Assembly: GCA_033980235.1 (NCBI GenBank)
Contig: CM067065.1
Location: 4,710,328-4,774,327 of the forward strand
Source: Diadema setosum
Taxonomy: Eukaryota; Echinodermata; Echinoidea; Diadematoida; Diadematidae
Length of the DNA: 64,000 bases
Direction: 5' to 3'
The first letter of the stretch is position 1; each line of letters begins with the position of its first letter. Below, one piece after another: positions 14,301-23,379 of this stretch. Below the pieces are notes generated by a model that made no database searches, had not been told where the DNA came from, and saw only the letters and a list, made by a program, of their open reading frames with translations. The position numbers and the translations under genes are program-made.

Positions 14301-16435
14301 TTTTAAGCACTGTTCTGTTTCACCTGCAAATGGTACAATATGTCTTTACTGTCATTGTAATGGTTGGTTTGGTTTCTTTCATTTACACCAGGCTGTTATT
14401 ACAGCTGTACCACCGGGTCAACAGACTGGTATTACCACACTCCAAGGTATGGCATTCCTACGATGTGGATTTTGTAATCAACTTATTGGCCATACAATTC
14501 TGTCATTAAGTGTGATGTTATGCCATTATTTCTTTGTTGAAAATCGATGGCTTGATAGATATTTATTTTGTCTATTCGTGCCTTCCGTACCAGGGCAATA
14601 ACCCCCCCCCCCCCCCCCGGCTAAATACGTGTTAGTGATAAAAATATAATAAGAATTAGGGTCATGGTTAGGTATAGGGTTAGAGTTTGGGTTAGAGTAA
14701 GGATAAGATTCTGGATTAGGATTAGGGAAAGGGTCTGGGGTAATTGCCCAGGGGGTAATTGCCCTAGACCCAGTGACTTCATCACATCATTGATCTCCCA
14801 TACCGTTCAAACAATCACAACATGTAGACTTATTTTGATACAGATGGGCAAATTTTGTGAAATACAGAAACAGAAAACATCATTTCCAAAGCCCTTTTCA
14901 TCTGAAGCAGTTCACGCCTCTTTGAAACCCCTTCAAAGAAAATTAAAGCTATTCATGACATCTAAAATTATTGTCCTTGAATAAATATGAGTATATTCAT
15001 ATAAACATATTCATAACATATATATTGAAATACACTGCAGTATTAAAGGACAAGTTCACCTTCATAAACATAAGGATTGAGAGAATGTAGCAATAATATT
15101 AGTAGAACACATCATTGAAAGTTTGAGGAAAATCGGACAAACCGTTCAAAAGATATGAATTTTTGAAGTTTTTGTGCAGTAACCCGCTGGATGAGAAGAC
15201 TACTGCAGTGTATGATGCCACATACTTACAACAATATGAGGGAAATATAAAGAGAATTTCACAAAATTTCATCTTTTGAAAAAAAGTACACATTACCTTG
15301 ACTCGTTACCGACATAGGTTATGGGTAATATATTATTCCCCCTGCCTTTAGAAAGAGGCAAGTCAAGTGCTCTTTTATTATGCGAAAAAAAAAGTGAAAA
15401 TAAGTTGAATTTTCTGTACCTTTTCTTTATACTGTTGTACGCATATAACATCACAAGCTGTAGTAGTCTCCTCATCCAGCGGTTCCAACACAATTTTTTT
15501 TTAAATTCATAACTTTTGCATCGATTGTCCAATTTTCCTCAAACTTTCACTGATGTGTTCTACTAATATTGCTAAATTGTCTCAATCCTTATGTTAATGA
15601 AGGTGAACTTGTCCTTTAACGACTACCACAGATTTGTACAGTTATTATAATTTATGGTTCCTTGACGTATACTCACTTTTTTTTTTCTTTTAAAGTGAAG
15701 TCAATCCTGGTCATTCCTGATCCCCAATTTTGCCCCCATCCCATTCACTAGCCCTTTTTCATTCCTTTCCTCCCCTCTTTTTTTAAGGAATTAATCATTA
15801 ATTAATGAACATATTTTTACAGTGGTTCTATATTCAAGGGCTGTCATCTCATCAAATATGTTGACCTATGTTTACTTTGACGGCAACCAGGAAAAAACGT
15901 CATGAAAGTGAAAATGGAACAATGCAGTGTATTTTTCTTCTTCACTATGTATGGATTCACATGTACAACAGCACAAAGGAAAATGCACCGTAAGCAGCTG
16001 TTGGCAAGATGAGCAATTATTCTCTTTTCTTGCCAAGTATGAAATGTGTCATTTGAAATAATAATTAAATAGGATAACCATTTCTTGGACAAAGTGTAAA
16101 CAGTTGCGGAAACAAGAATTCCACTAAGAGTAGGAGAGCCGTCGAACCAAACATGTGTTATATCTATTATGTTTATGTTGTTTTTCATCACGCTTTATTT
16201 GCGATGGGCAGTTGGAGTACCCCATCAGCCCCAGCCCGTGTATTACGTCGTGCAACAAGGCCCAGTCCAGGGCCAACAGGTTCCAGGAGTTGTGACGACA
16301 TACCCAACTCAACCGCCTTTAGGTGGGCAGCCAAAACTGACTGAGCCGCCTGTACTCCACCCGTCTTCACAGAACACCGCCCCCAACGTCAACACAAGCC
16401 AGCCGAACTACTCCCCTCCCCCATATTCTTCTTAG
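2058..16435 (+). CDS. MS4A/CD20-like four-pass membrane protein, gene 1 (7 coding exons, 295 aa)
   Basis: Join 2058-2165, 4046-4162, 6382-6441, 7451-7609, 8656-8838, 14392-14428, 16212-16435. All introns are GT-AG and the frame is continuous (phases 0,0,0,0,0,1). Predicted layout: hydrophilic N-terminus 1-36; TM1 about 41-61; short loop RYSYYATP; TM2 about 70-87; TM3 about 96-121; large loop 122-153 with Cys135 and Cys144; TM4 about 154-179; cytosolic Cys cluster 190-201; proline-rich tail ending in PPPYSS. Two short-loop hairpins with one long cysteine-bearing loop are the MS4A/CD20 (PF04103) layout. Members are plasma-membrane proteins linked to calcium entry and receptor signalling, but the function here is unknown. 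The PPPY (290-293) could bind WW-domain ubiquitin ligases. It is the first of four tandem paralogs and the only one with a full-length tail. Family assignment is by topology and pattern, not by database search; another tetraspanning family is the alternative. Confidence 0.82.
2951..3332. mobile_element. foldback family C, copy C1
   Basis: TAAAGGGACTGTACAGTACT ... AGAACTGTGCACACCCTTTA; near-palindromic 380 bp. Gene 1 intron 1. Confidence 0.7.
4046..4162 (+). CDS. gene 1 coding exon 2 (TM1)
   Basis: 39 codons between acceptor AACAG and donor GTAAAG. Encodes TM1, then the short external loop with YYATP and an aromatic-start segment IWTAVV that begins TM2. Exactly the same length as exon 2 of genes 2, 3 and 4, with the shared pattern C-x-G/F-I-x-A-I ... 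S-x-Y-x-x-P-V/I-W-x-A-V. Confidence 0.88.
4460..4692 (-). mobile_element. tRNA-derived SINE
   Basis: On the minus strand the head reads TGGCATAGTGGATAAGACTC (A-box-like), then GAGTTCAAACCCC (B box) about 30 nt later, followed by a body with TGTATAAATGGGTACCTGG. Typical of marine-invertebrate SINEs. Bounded by a C run (4691-4704). Confidence 0.7.
4787..4831. repeat. (AT)n microsatellite
   Basis: Uninterrupted AT dinucleotides; a second run lies at about 5309-5352. Gene 1 intron 2. Confidence 0.9.
5565..5730. mobile_element. hAT-like short element N with target duplication
   Basis: CAGGGCTCGACA ... GAGCCCTG ends (hAT-like CAGGG), rich in GGCCACCAAAA words, flanked by direct TATAAG on both sides (5559-5564, 5731-5736). 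Confidence 0.6.
5757..6284 (-). mobile_element. MITE family A, copy A2 (internally shorter)
   Basis: TATGACCCTGCACAACCAAA ... GATGCACGGTCACA, flanked by TA. Reverse orientation relative to A1 and about 530 bp. Confidence 0.75.
6382..6441 (+). CDS. gene 1 coding exon 3 (TM2)
   Basis: 20 codons between acceptor TTTCAG and donor GTAAGT. Encodes FFAPGGISGLVASKSQQRSA: the end of TM2 with a Gly-rich centre, then a short polar cytosolic turn. The other genes have a 20-codon exon with P-x-G-x-L-G at the same place. Confidence 0.87.
6620..7070. mobile_element. inverted-end repeat L, copy L1
   Basis: TACAGTATGTCCCAACAAAA ... GGCATACGGTATA; internal TTTAGCACTTGGATAC and TTGGAGGGAAGGGATTC shared with L2 and L3. 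Gene 1 intron 3. Confidence 0.65.
7451..7609 (+). CDS. gene 1 coding exon 4 (TM3 and large loop)
   Basis: 53 codons between acceptor GACAG and donor GTAAGT. Starts ITAFIVFSGVG like the AITSI starts of genes 2 and 3; encodes TM3 and a Tyr/Gly/Trp-rich external loop with two Cys. The loop diverges most between paralogs, suggesting it is the variable outward face. Confidence 0.87.
7651..7868 (-). mobile_element. MITE family B, copy B1 (5' truncated)
   Basis: Matches the B family but lacks the left end; right end GGACTTATCGGGTTTTGCAA. Preceded by a TA run. In gene 1 intron 4, just after exon 4. Confidence 0.7.
8225..8480 (-). repeat. dispersed repeat R, copy d (inverse)
   Basis: CAGTTACATCACAACAC ... 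AGGAGATATCATAATTTTC ... TTAACAATACTTAACATTGG. Gene 1 intron 4. Confidence 0.5.
8656..8838 (+). CDS. gene 1 coding exon 5 (TM4 and cysteine cluster)
   Basis: 61 codons between acceptor GCCAG and a weaker donor GTGGGT. Encodes GGRKTIDAF, TM4, then six Cys within 12 residues (190, 193, 194, 198, 200, 201) followed by a run of five prolines. Cysteines next to a membrane segment are likely palmitoylation sites (inference). Length matches gene 2 exactly and gene 3 within one codon. Confidence 0.87.
9364..9704 (+). repeat. two direct copies of a ~110-bp segment
   Basis: 9372-9475 and 9606-9704 share ACACCCATAAATTT, AAAAGCACAAAACCTA and GATCGCCGTGATCAG in the same order. Gene 1 intron 5. Confidence 0.7.
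9705..11121. other. gene 1 intron 5, unannotated part
   Basis: No exon or known repeat recognised. Includes an A run, a TGACGTCA palindrome near 10504, an ATT-rich tract near 10705-10760 and a (CT)n stretch near 10897-10912. Confidence 0.4.
11930..12175 (+). repeat. dispersed repeat M
   Basis: Contains GTGGGATCTTTTACGTGCAT and ACATGGGACCTCCATTATGT, words I recognise from a widespread marine-invertebrate repeat. Nested in H1. Confidence 0.5.
12216..12414 (+). mobile_element. MITE family B, copy B2 (internal deletion)
   Basis: Both ends present (TATGAAGTGTTTGTTTGC ... AAACAAACTCTTCATA); the middle is shortened. Lies inside the large foldback H1. Confidence 0.75.
12921..13825. mobile_element. 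foldback family C, copy C2 (interrupted by D)
   Basis: Left end TTAAAGGAATTGTATAGTA and right half 13452-13825 ending GTACGATTTCTTTAA match C; D occupies 12948-13451. Confidence 0.62.
12948..13451. mobile_element. inverted-end element D
   Basis: TAACTCTTTATGTGCCA at the left and its exact inverse TGGCACATAAAGAGTTA at the right, 504 bp apart, inside C2. Confidence 0.65.
14090..14310 (-). repeat. dispersed repeat R, copy e (inverse, partial)
   Basis: CCATAACTGTAGACAGTTAG ... GTATCCTTAACAATACTTAC matches the inverse of copy b. Ends about 80 bp before gene 1 exon 6. Confidence 0.45.
14392..14428 (+). CDS. gene 1 coding exon 6 (37-nt micro-exon)
   Basis: 37 nt between acceptor CACCAG and donor GTATTA, encoding AVITAVPPGQQT plus the first base of a split codon. 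Genes 2 and 3 have a 37-nt exon at the same place with the same phase (0 in, 1 out). That coincidence is the main support for such a short exon. Confidence 0.78.
14600..14770 (+). repeat. C run and degenerate TTAGGG-like repeat
   Basis: A 16-base C run, then GGTTAGGTATAGGGTTAGAG-type text to 14732 and two GGGTAATTGCCC words. Too degenerate to be telomeric sequence. Gene 1 intron 6. Confidence 0.55.
15044..15619. mobile_element. foldback family E, copy E1
   Basis: TTAAAGGACAAGTTCACCTT ... AGGTGAACTTGTCCTTTAA; 576 bp with arms over 200 bp (CTGGATGAGAAGACTACTGC inverted at the right). TTAA at both ends. Gene 1 intron 6. Confidence 0.75.
16212..16435 (+). CDS. gene 1 coding exon 7 (proline-rich tail, stop TAG)
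   Basis: Acceptor GGGCAG; the split Val codon joins exon 6. Encodes 74 residues rich in Pro, Gln, Tyr and Thr, with QPVYYVVQQG near the start and PPPYSS at the end, then TAG (16433-16435). The V-V/L-x-Q-Q-G core aligns with the last exon of genes 2 and 3, but this tail is about three times longer. Confidence 0.85.
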
Positions 16436-16855
16436 TGACGATAATCGAAATAAGAAGAGAGTTCACGGTCGAGATTTTTGCATGTGTAAAGTCAGCGTCA
16501 AGTCAGAATATTTTTGTTTCTGCAAATGACCAAAAGAGTAAATGAAAAGAATGCTAAGGCAAATAAGGATTTGGAATGTTGAGCTATGTGTTTTATAATA
16601 ACGTAAAGTTAAGGTGAAATAATTAATCGAATGTAGTAAGCAACATATCATTTATAACAAAGATGACACGCTTCATAGAGGAATTCTTCATTACAAGTCC
16701 TTTTCATAAATCATTTGAAAGTCTGCGGTGTATGGGGTGAAATGAAACATCTGTTAAGCGTGAACTCTCTTTTTTAGGATCAAAACAAAACACTCTCTGG
16801 AAACGCCTGCCTGTTATAACCTCCTTCCGGAAAATCGCACTATAAGAAATAAGAA

Positions 16856-16861
16856 AATAAA
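16856..16861 (+). promoter_or_regulatory. poly(A) signal AATAAA of gene 1
   Basis: First canonical AATAAA found 3' of the gene 1 stop, 421 nt downstream. Implies a 3' UTR of roughly 440 nt. Confidence 0.5.
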
Positions 16862-17099
16862 TATATTTAATGTATTTTTCTTAGTACATAAGAGGTTGTT
16901 GATGTTATGTTTTTTTTATGTCTGTAATTCACCTGCTTGCGTACTGAATTCACTAAGTTGTTTCGAAATAATATGCCATTGAAATCTTGTAAATAGTATC
17001 ATTAACAGTATACTTTCAGTCCTACCAACAGCCGTAGTAATGGGCTTTAAGCCATTATCACTCTGTTGCCGCGCTTTTGTATTTTTCTTTATGTTTCTG

Positions 17100-17560
17100 C
17101 CACGAGGTGTCGCCGGAGGCATTTTTTTTTTGAAGGGGGGGGGGGGGGGAGTTGTCCGTCCGTCCATCCATCCGTCCGTCCTTCATTCCATCTTTATTTT
17201 AATAATTAACTTTTTGAGGAGAGCGCAACTTGGTGACCATTTGAGGTATCCAAATGGAACTTAGAATAGTATGTATGTCTCCATCAACTTGTGGTTGCAC
17301 ATGCTCAAAGGTCAAGGGTCAAAACTCAAGGTCAAATTCTTAAAATTTCGATACTACCCCCATATCTATGGAATCCTGAAAGTACTTTCGTGCCACTTAG
17401 TGTATATATGTATTACCAGATAAAGATTCTCTGTGAAAGCTTTGGGCCATTGGATTAAAGGTTAAAGATCAAATGAATATGCTTGAACTTCCCCTTTTTT
17501 TCTCTCTCAATTTGTCGGAAATGACCCAAAGTATCAAAGTGTCAAAACGTATTCTAGACA
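17100..17560 (+). repeat. dispersed repeat S with TCCG run
   Basis: GTGTCGCCGGAGGCA, a G run, a CGTCCATCC-type run (17155-17182), then GGTCAAGGGTCAAAACTCAA. A recognisable repeat type, right end uncertain. Confidence 0.5.
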
Positions 17561-18400
17561 TATTGGTAGAAACATGCATACATGCATATCACTTTCCATA
17601 GTGACATTTGTTTTGTACTTTTTTTATTCCTAATCTTATTTCAATTTTGTGTCGGTAGGCATTAACTAGCAATAAAATTCACTGAAAGCAAGCAAACATG
17701 TGAGAATGTGTACATAATTTAGTTTTGTTGACATAGTTACCTTGCACTTTGGGATTGTAATTTCAAATAGAAGTATGTACGAAAACTAAATCGGCATAGA
17801 TAACATATTACATGGTATTTAATTGAACGCGATTTGTATTATCTATACTTTCACTTTTCATACTTAATTAGATTTAGAATGACCAAATTTAAAGAGTTTA
17901 GCCGCAAAGAAAGCATATAGATGGTCCTGAACTGATTAGAATCGGTCTTTTCCTGCTTCGTATTAAAAAAAAAAAAGCAAAGAAGAAAATATAGTAAATA
18001 AAAATGGCTCATTCGACTAATTTCATTTTTCCTTTTATTCCACACAAGAACGTATATCATATCTCACATGCTTAAGGAAAATTGATGTTTTGTAATGATT
18101 TACACCTTCTATAATGTGTTGGAACATTAATAATTTCCTACATTGATATGACGTTATATGCAACCTCGGTACTACTAACCAAAGAAACACTTTGTTTAAT
18201 TATGTGTTTTCATTTCCGATTGTATTAAAGCTGATAATGCCATTAACTGCTGCATTTGATTTTAAAGTCAGGCAACCTCTTATGTTCACAACTAACATGT
18301 TACAAATAATCTGCAGGCACCTTTTACTTGTTTAATATTTCACCTAGAAGGACAACAGCTAACGTGCAAAGTGATGATTTTGACTATTAGATATAGGTAT
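17560..18400. other. gene 1-gene 2 spacer, unannotated part
   Basis: AT-rich; no exon, repeat family or strong motif seen. Confidence 0.4.
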
Positions 18401-18629
18401 ACGTCCACTTTGCAAAGGCTTGTGCCGAAAGGGTGGGTTGGGTGGTGGCGCGTGGCGTTAATGGGAACACCACCCTTCGTCCAAAGCCCCCCCCCCCCCC
18501 CCCGGTTTTGCCGAAAGGGTGCGTTGGTACTTTTTTTCATGTAATATTAAAAGACGAGTTTTGAATTTATATTTAACCTTCAAACAACCATTTCAAAGAG
18601 GCTATCGTCGGTTTACACTCTATTACCAC

Positions 18630-19050
18630 TTGGTCTACAGCCAGTTGGTCTAATACCCAATATCAGTTGGTCTAATAACCAGTTGCTTTGGTCTAATTGT
18701 TATTTGGTTTAATTACTATTTGGTCTACAGTCAATTCGTCTAATAATAGCCATTTGGTCTATTTTGGTCTAACACCAATTTATATCATCAAATACCGATT
18801 TGGTCTATTATGAGTTGGTCTAATTCCATTTCGTCTAATCATCCAAATAAATGGTCTAAAATAAAACCAAATTTGTCCAATATAAATTTGGTGTACACAT
18901 CATTAATTTTGGTCCATTGCCCAGTTGGTCTAGCCTTAGTCTGTCTATTTAGTCTAATAACCATTGATCTTATTGTCATTTGGTCTAATAGCCAGCCTCC
19001 TGGTCTAATCAGGTACCATTTGGTCCAGTCATCGTTTCGTCTATAATGAC
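18630..19050. repeat. TTGGTCTAAT minisatellite (I)
   Basis: More than 20 imperfect units of the form TTTGGTCTAATANCCA at roughly 15-25-bp spacing, all in one orientation. Low coding potential. Confidence 0.8.
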
Positions 19051-19067
19051 CAACTGGGTTATTAATA

Positions 19068-19098
<31 letters not shown>

Positions 19099-19164
19099 GG
19101 GGGGGGGGGGGCTTTTTCTACGACTTCGGACTACCCTCTGACCCTTCATTGAGGGAGAAAAAAA

Positions 19165-19441
19165 GGTTACAGCTCGTTATTCCGAAGATTCGTTATTCCG
19201 AAGGCTCTTCAGTCCGAAGATTCCTTATTCCTAAGGTTCGTTTTTCCGAATTTCATTTTCGGATGGACAAATCTTCGGAATAACGAACCTTCGGAATAAC
19301 GCTACAAATGTTCGGATTAACGAACCCTTTTTCATTTTCGGATTAACGAACCTCTGGGTATAGGGAATTTGTGTGTTTCGGATTAACGAACCTTCGGATT
19401 AACGAACCTTCGGAATATCGAACCTTCGGAATAACGAACAG
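19165..19441. repeat. family F repeat, copy F1
   Basis: Many copies of TTCGGAATAACGAACC and its inverse TTCGTTATTCCGAAGG with TTCATTTTCGGATTAACG between. Forms the centre of foldback J with repeat I. Confidence 0.8.
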
Positions 19442-20385
19442 CACCCGAAAAAAAAAAAGTAATATGTTCATACACATGAAATAAGATTAGGGTAAAGTTT
19501 AGGGTCCCTCGCCCCTCCCCAATGGTGCCAGGCCAGCACCCCAAGCAGCTGGACTATAGATAAGCCACTGATTATCCACATGATTCATGCCCTGTAATGT
19601 AAAACAGAAACGGATATTAGACCAGAAGGATATTGGACCAAATGAACATTGGACGAACTAAATATTAGGTCCGGAAGATAGCCTCTTTGAAATGGTTTTT
19701 TGAAGGTTAAATATGAATTCAAAACTCGTCTTTTAGTATTACATGAGAAAAAGTATCAACGCACCCTTTCATCAAAACCGGGGGGGGGGGGGGGCTTTGG
19801 ACGAAGGGTGGGGTTCCAGTCAACGCGACGCGACCCAACGCTCCCAACGCACCCTTTCGGCAAAACCGGGGGGCTTTGGACGAAGGGTGGTGTTCCCATT
19901 AACGCCACGCGCCACCACCCAACCCACCCTTTCGGCACAAACCCTTTGCAAAGGTGTGAAACGTACAAAGCGTATCGTTTACATTGCAATGGCTTGTGGT
20001 AAGACGTCGGTTTTTACTACGCTAAATTTTGTTTTACATGTCTGATAAATCCCCCCTCTGAAAGATGAAATTCTGTTAAATGCATCTACATGTAGTGCTG
20101 TAATTCTGAATCTGATAAGTTACAATAAAAAATTAAGTAATAGCTACTTCATATTTGTGTTTGTACAGTAAGACATTATCAGAGAACTTTGACAACTTTT
20201 CAGAGATTATCTTAAAACGTATAGAAGGAGGAGGATACAATGATTACTGGCTTTCTAAATTCAATAACGCAAGCGCAAGTGAATGGTATGTCTACAATCC
20301 GACAGATGAAAATATATGTAGGCCCTGTCAACGTTTATGCCTCATCACAGAGAAGCAGACGCAAAGAGAAGGTTATATTGCGTAT

Positions 20386-20980
20386 TTAAAGGACAAGTGC
20401 ACCCTCATTGACATGTGGATTGAGTGAATGCAGCAATATTAGTAGAACATATCAGTGAGAGTTTTAGGAAAAAAACTCTCAGTGTTATGATTTTTTTTTT
20501 TAAGTTTCTGCTCAGTCACTGCTGGATGAGAAGACTACTACAACTGGTGATGTCGCATGTGTACAACAATATGAAGTAAATAATATAAAGACAAAATAAA
20601 CTTTCATTTTTCTCACATAATAAATCAACACTTGACTTGCTTCTTTCATATGGCAGGGGGAATAACATTACCTTTGCCATACGTCAGTGGTGACAAGTCG
20701 AGGAAATTTACCCTTTTTGGCCCCCCCCCCAAAAAAAAAAAAAAAAAAAAAAACACAGAATTGAATTTTTGTGAAATGCTCTTTTCATTTTAATGACGTC
20801 GTTCTATGAGATCATACACTGTAATAGCCTTCTCATCCAGCAGTGACTGCGCACATATTTTAAAAATGTATAAATTTTGAATGGATTCTCCGATTTTCCC
20901 CAAACTTTCACTGATGTGTTGTACTAAAATTGCTACAACCACTCAATTCACATGCATATTAATGTGGATCTTTCCTTTAA
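20386..20980. mobile_element. foldback family E, copy E2
   Basis: TTTAAAGGACAAGTGCACC ... GTGGATCTTTCCTTTAA; same internal text as E1. Gene 1-gene 2 spacer. Confidence 0.72.
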
Positions 20981-20984
20981 GTAT

Positions 20985-21930
20985 AAACAAAAAGTGTTAG
21001 ATGGAGTAGATAGATTAAATGTGAGAAATCGGTAAGATAGGGATGAATATAAGGCAAGACTGAGGCAAGCTGTATGGAAGAGGGTGAAGGGATTAGAGAA
21101 CAAAGGAGAAATGAAAATATAAAAGAAAAGAAAGCCAGTGAGGGATGGTGGCTAAGGAGAATAAAGCGTGACCAAAAACTTGTGAAATTGTATGTGAAAG
21201 AAAATAAAAACATTATGTATGCTTTCCGTTACGTAACGACTTCATTTCTTATGTTACCTTCAGTGACTGTCCTTGTCACGGTCAACATGCAAATATATAT
21301 TTGTCATGGATCAAGATATAATTGTAATTGTTATGAAAAGTTCTTGTCTGTTTAGATATTAGGACGGATGTATGTTGTGTGTGTATGTGACTTTTTTTGG
21401 GGGGGTCTACTCCTAAATAGAGACAGCATAGCTACGGTCCAGTATCCCATTGCTCTTATTGATTACAAAACAGAAGATGCACACCAACCTCTCATTAAAG
21501 CTACAATATATATACAATACGTAGGGGCAGAAGAGTAGCTAAAGTAAGTATGCCTAAATTTCATGGAAATTGAAAATGTATACAATGTACAGTGCACAAT
21601 GTCTCACTTTGCAGCCTCAAAATTTCAATATAACATGTTCTCTTATTATGGGAAACTACATATCTTCAAACTTGTACCCTTAGGCCTAAAAGGCAAAAGG
21701 AATGTTTAAACAACTTTTTTTCTTTCGATTGAAAATTTTAAACAAAGTGTAATTACACCAAAACAAACAATTCTATCATTTTTGCCGTCAGGAAGCCGAT
21801 AAAATAGCTTTTAGATTCTTTAAACTGCACAATGCTCACGTTCCACGTATCCAGATTTTTGGATTCATTATCTTTATTAAAGTACTCCCAAAGGACCAAC
21901 ATTTTGCTAGCATTTCTGGATGAAAAAAAA
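20985..21930. other. gene 1-gene 2 spacer, unannotated part
   Basis: A purine-rich stretch (21000-21200) gives open frames without recognisable protein character. No splice-consistent MS4A exon. Confidence 0.4.
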
Positions 21931-21934
21931 AAAT

Positions 21935-22143
21935 CAGTGTAGCCTATACTAAACTATTATGAAATATACAAAACATGAACAACCGTTTTTATCAAAAAAC
22001 ATTTTTGGCATAAACATTTTAGAGTTAGGGTTTACTGAGAAAATTGGTGATATCTCTCGGTACTAGGGGCTTAATTGTGAAATCTAAATACTGAAACGTG
22101 CTTGGTAGTACAACTGAGTTATACGTATACATCATATACAACT
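21935..22143 (+). repeat. dispersed repeat R, copy a
   Basis: GGGTTTACTGAGAAAATTGGTGATATC ... GTACAACTGA; related to copies near 22797, 33055, 8225 (inverse) and 14090 (inverse). Confidence 0.5.
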
Positions 22144-22239
22144 ATGATCATTCATTTTTTTTCAACCACTGATCCCAATTTTAATTGACACTCGTTCTTC
22201 CCATAGAGGTAAGTATACCTATCTCTCTAAAGTTTACTT

Positions 22240-22397
22240 GCCTTTAAATGGCAAGTATATCGGACAGCCATCGCACTTTTCACCCCTAATGTACGTCAGA
22301 GGTACAAAGTATAAGGACCTGCCTTGTCAAACTACCAATGGATGTCACAGATATTAATATCACACTTGTGTGTGTCTGTAGACATATGTTATTGTGT

Positions 22398-22437
<40 letters not shown>

Positions 22438-22532
22438 GGAGACAATCGACCGTCGTCAGTACTTAACTCGATACACTGGCTGATGGCGACCCCAAAGAAT
22501 GAACCTGGTGTTCAGGACGGATGATATTTCTA
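22240..22532 (+). promoter_or_regulatory. conserved upstream block and probable noncoding 5' exon of gene 2
   Basis: Ordered blocks shared with genes 3 and 4: AGCCATCGCACTTTTC, AGAGGTACAAAGT (22298-22310), then a 22-bp block (22342-22363) of ATGTCACA, three variable bases, ATTAATAT, one variable base, AC. A (GT)n run follows, then a segment with ACTCGATACACT, ending at donor GTGAGT (from 22533). The AT-rich core could act as a TATA-like element. Likely promoter plus untranslated first exon about 750 bp before the ATG. Confidence 0.6.
22395..22435. repeat. (GT)n run at the gene 2 5' exon
   Basis: GT dinucleotides between the conserved upstream block and the probable 5' exon. GT-rich runs sit at the same place in genes 3 and 4. 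Confidence 0.85.
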
Positions 22533-22796
22533 GTGAGTATGTTTTTGTCTTCCTTATTGTGTCACATTACGATGAAAACACTGGTATTTTTTTTTTATCT
22601 TTCTAACCATGCGTGCGATCAATTTCTTTTTCACAAAGACTAGTACAGTTTAATTTATTCCTGGCGTAACGTTTGTTCTTGCAATGTCTTTACTGTTGTT
22701 CTTCCCATGGAGTTGTTTTCATTTCAGTTTATTTTTTTTTTCTCGATGATTTTCAATGCAGGTACCTTTAAAGACATTATTAAACATTCACAGATG

Positions 22797-23110
22797 AAAA
22801 AAAAAAAGCTTTACTAACAAGTTCAAAATAATTATAAAATATGAATAGGGATAGAAACAACCAATGTTAAAACTTCAATCAGTATAATCAATCTTAAGTA
22901 TTGTTATAAATATACAAACTTATGCTATTGTGAACAACGGTAGGCCTAAAACGTTTTCTAGACTAAATCGTCTACAGTTATGATTTATTGAGAAGAAAAT
23001 GTGATATCTTCTTATATTCTAGCTTTAATGCGACATTCTTAAATGATACGATGTGTTGTGGTACAACTGACCTAGTATATGCATCAAATGTGAGATCTCG
23101 AACATTTTCA
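22797..23110 (+). repeat. dispersed repeat R, copy b
   Basis: CAGTATAATCAATCTTAAG ... GATTTATTGAGAAGAAAATG ... GTACAACTGACC. Between the gene 2 5' exon and its ATG. Confidence 0.55.
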
Positions 23111-23286
23111 TTTTAAATCACTGCCTGCTCCCTATGGTAAACAGTACATTTAATGACCAGGTGATAGTTTGCAGAATATCATTTGCGTCACAAAAGAAAA
23201 CTCGTATTGCCTGTCTTCCATCGCTTTCCATCTCATCTATTCCGTACCTAGTTAGCTCACTTTCGCTGTGACATACTTGGTTAGCT

Positions 23287-23379
23287 ATGACAACTTCCGG
23301 TCAGCAACAACTGCAGCTGACTTCCATGTCGATCATTCTAGACCGTCGAAAGATTAGACGGAATAAGTTGGGCCTACAG
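23287..23379 (+). CDS. gene 2 coding exon 1 (N-terminus)
   Basis: 31 codons from ATG to CAG, donor GTAAGG. An acceptor-like TTAG lies two bases before the ATG, as in gene 3 (GTAG two bases before). Ends RRKIRRNKLGLQ, a basic stretch before TM1 matching KIKRNKTGMR in gene 4. Confidence 0.8.

Larger units (their letters stand above)
18408..19954. mobile_element. compound foldback J
   Basis: CTTTGCAAAGGCTTGTGCCG with AAGGGTGGGTTGGGTGGTGG at the left is inverted at 19675-19954. Arms also share GCCTCTTTGAAATGGTT and the CTTTGGACGAAGGGTGG segment, which is duplicated in the right arm. Inside are repeat I and F1. Long C/G runs at 18487-18502 and about 19781-19794. Confidence 0.72.

Noticed and set aside
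14657..14732. Interstitial telomere (TTAGGG)n
   Set aside because: Units are irregular in length and sequence; better read as a degenerate GGTTAG minisatellite.
18630..19050. CRISPR-like spacing in the TTGGTCTAAT repeat
   Set aside because: Units are imperfect, with irregular short gaps and no unique spacers, in a eukaryotic genome.
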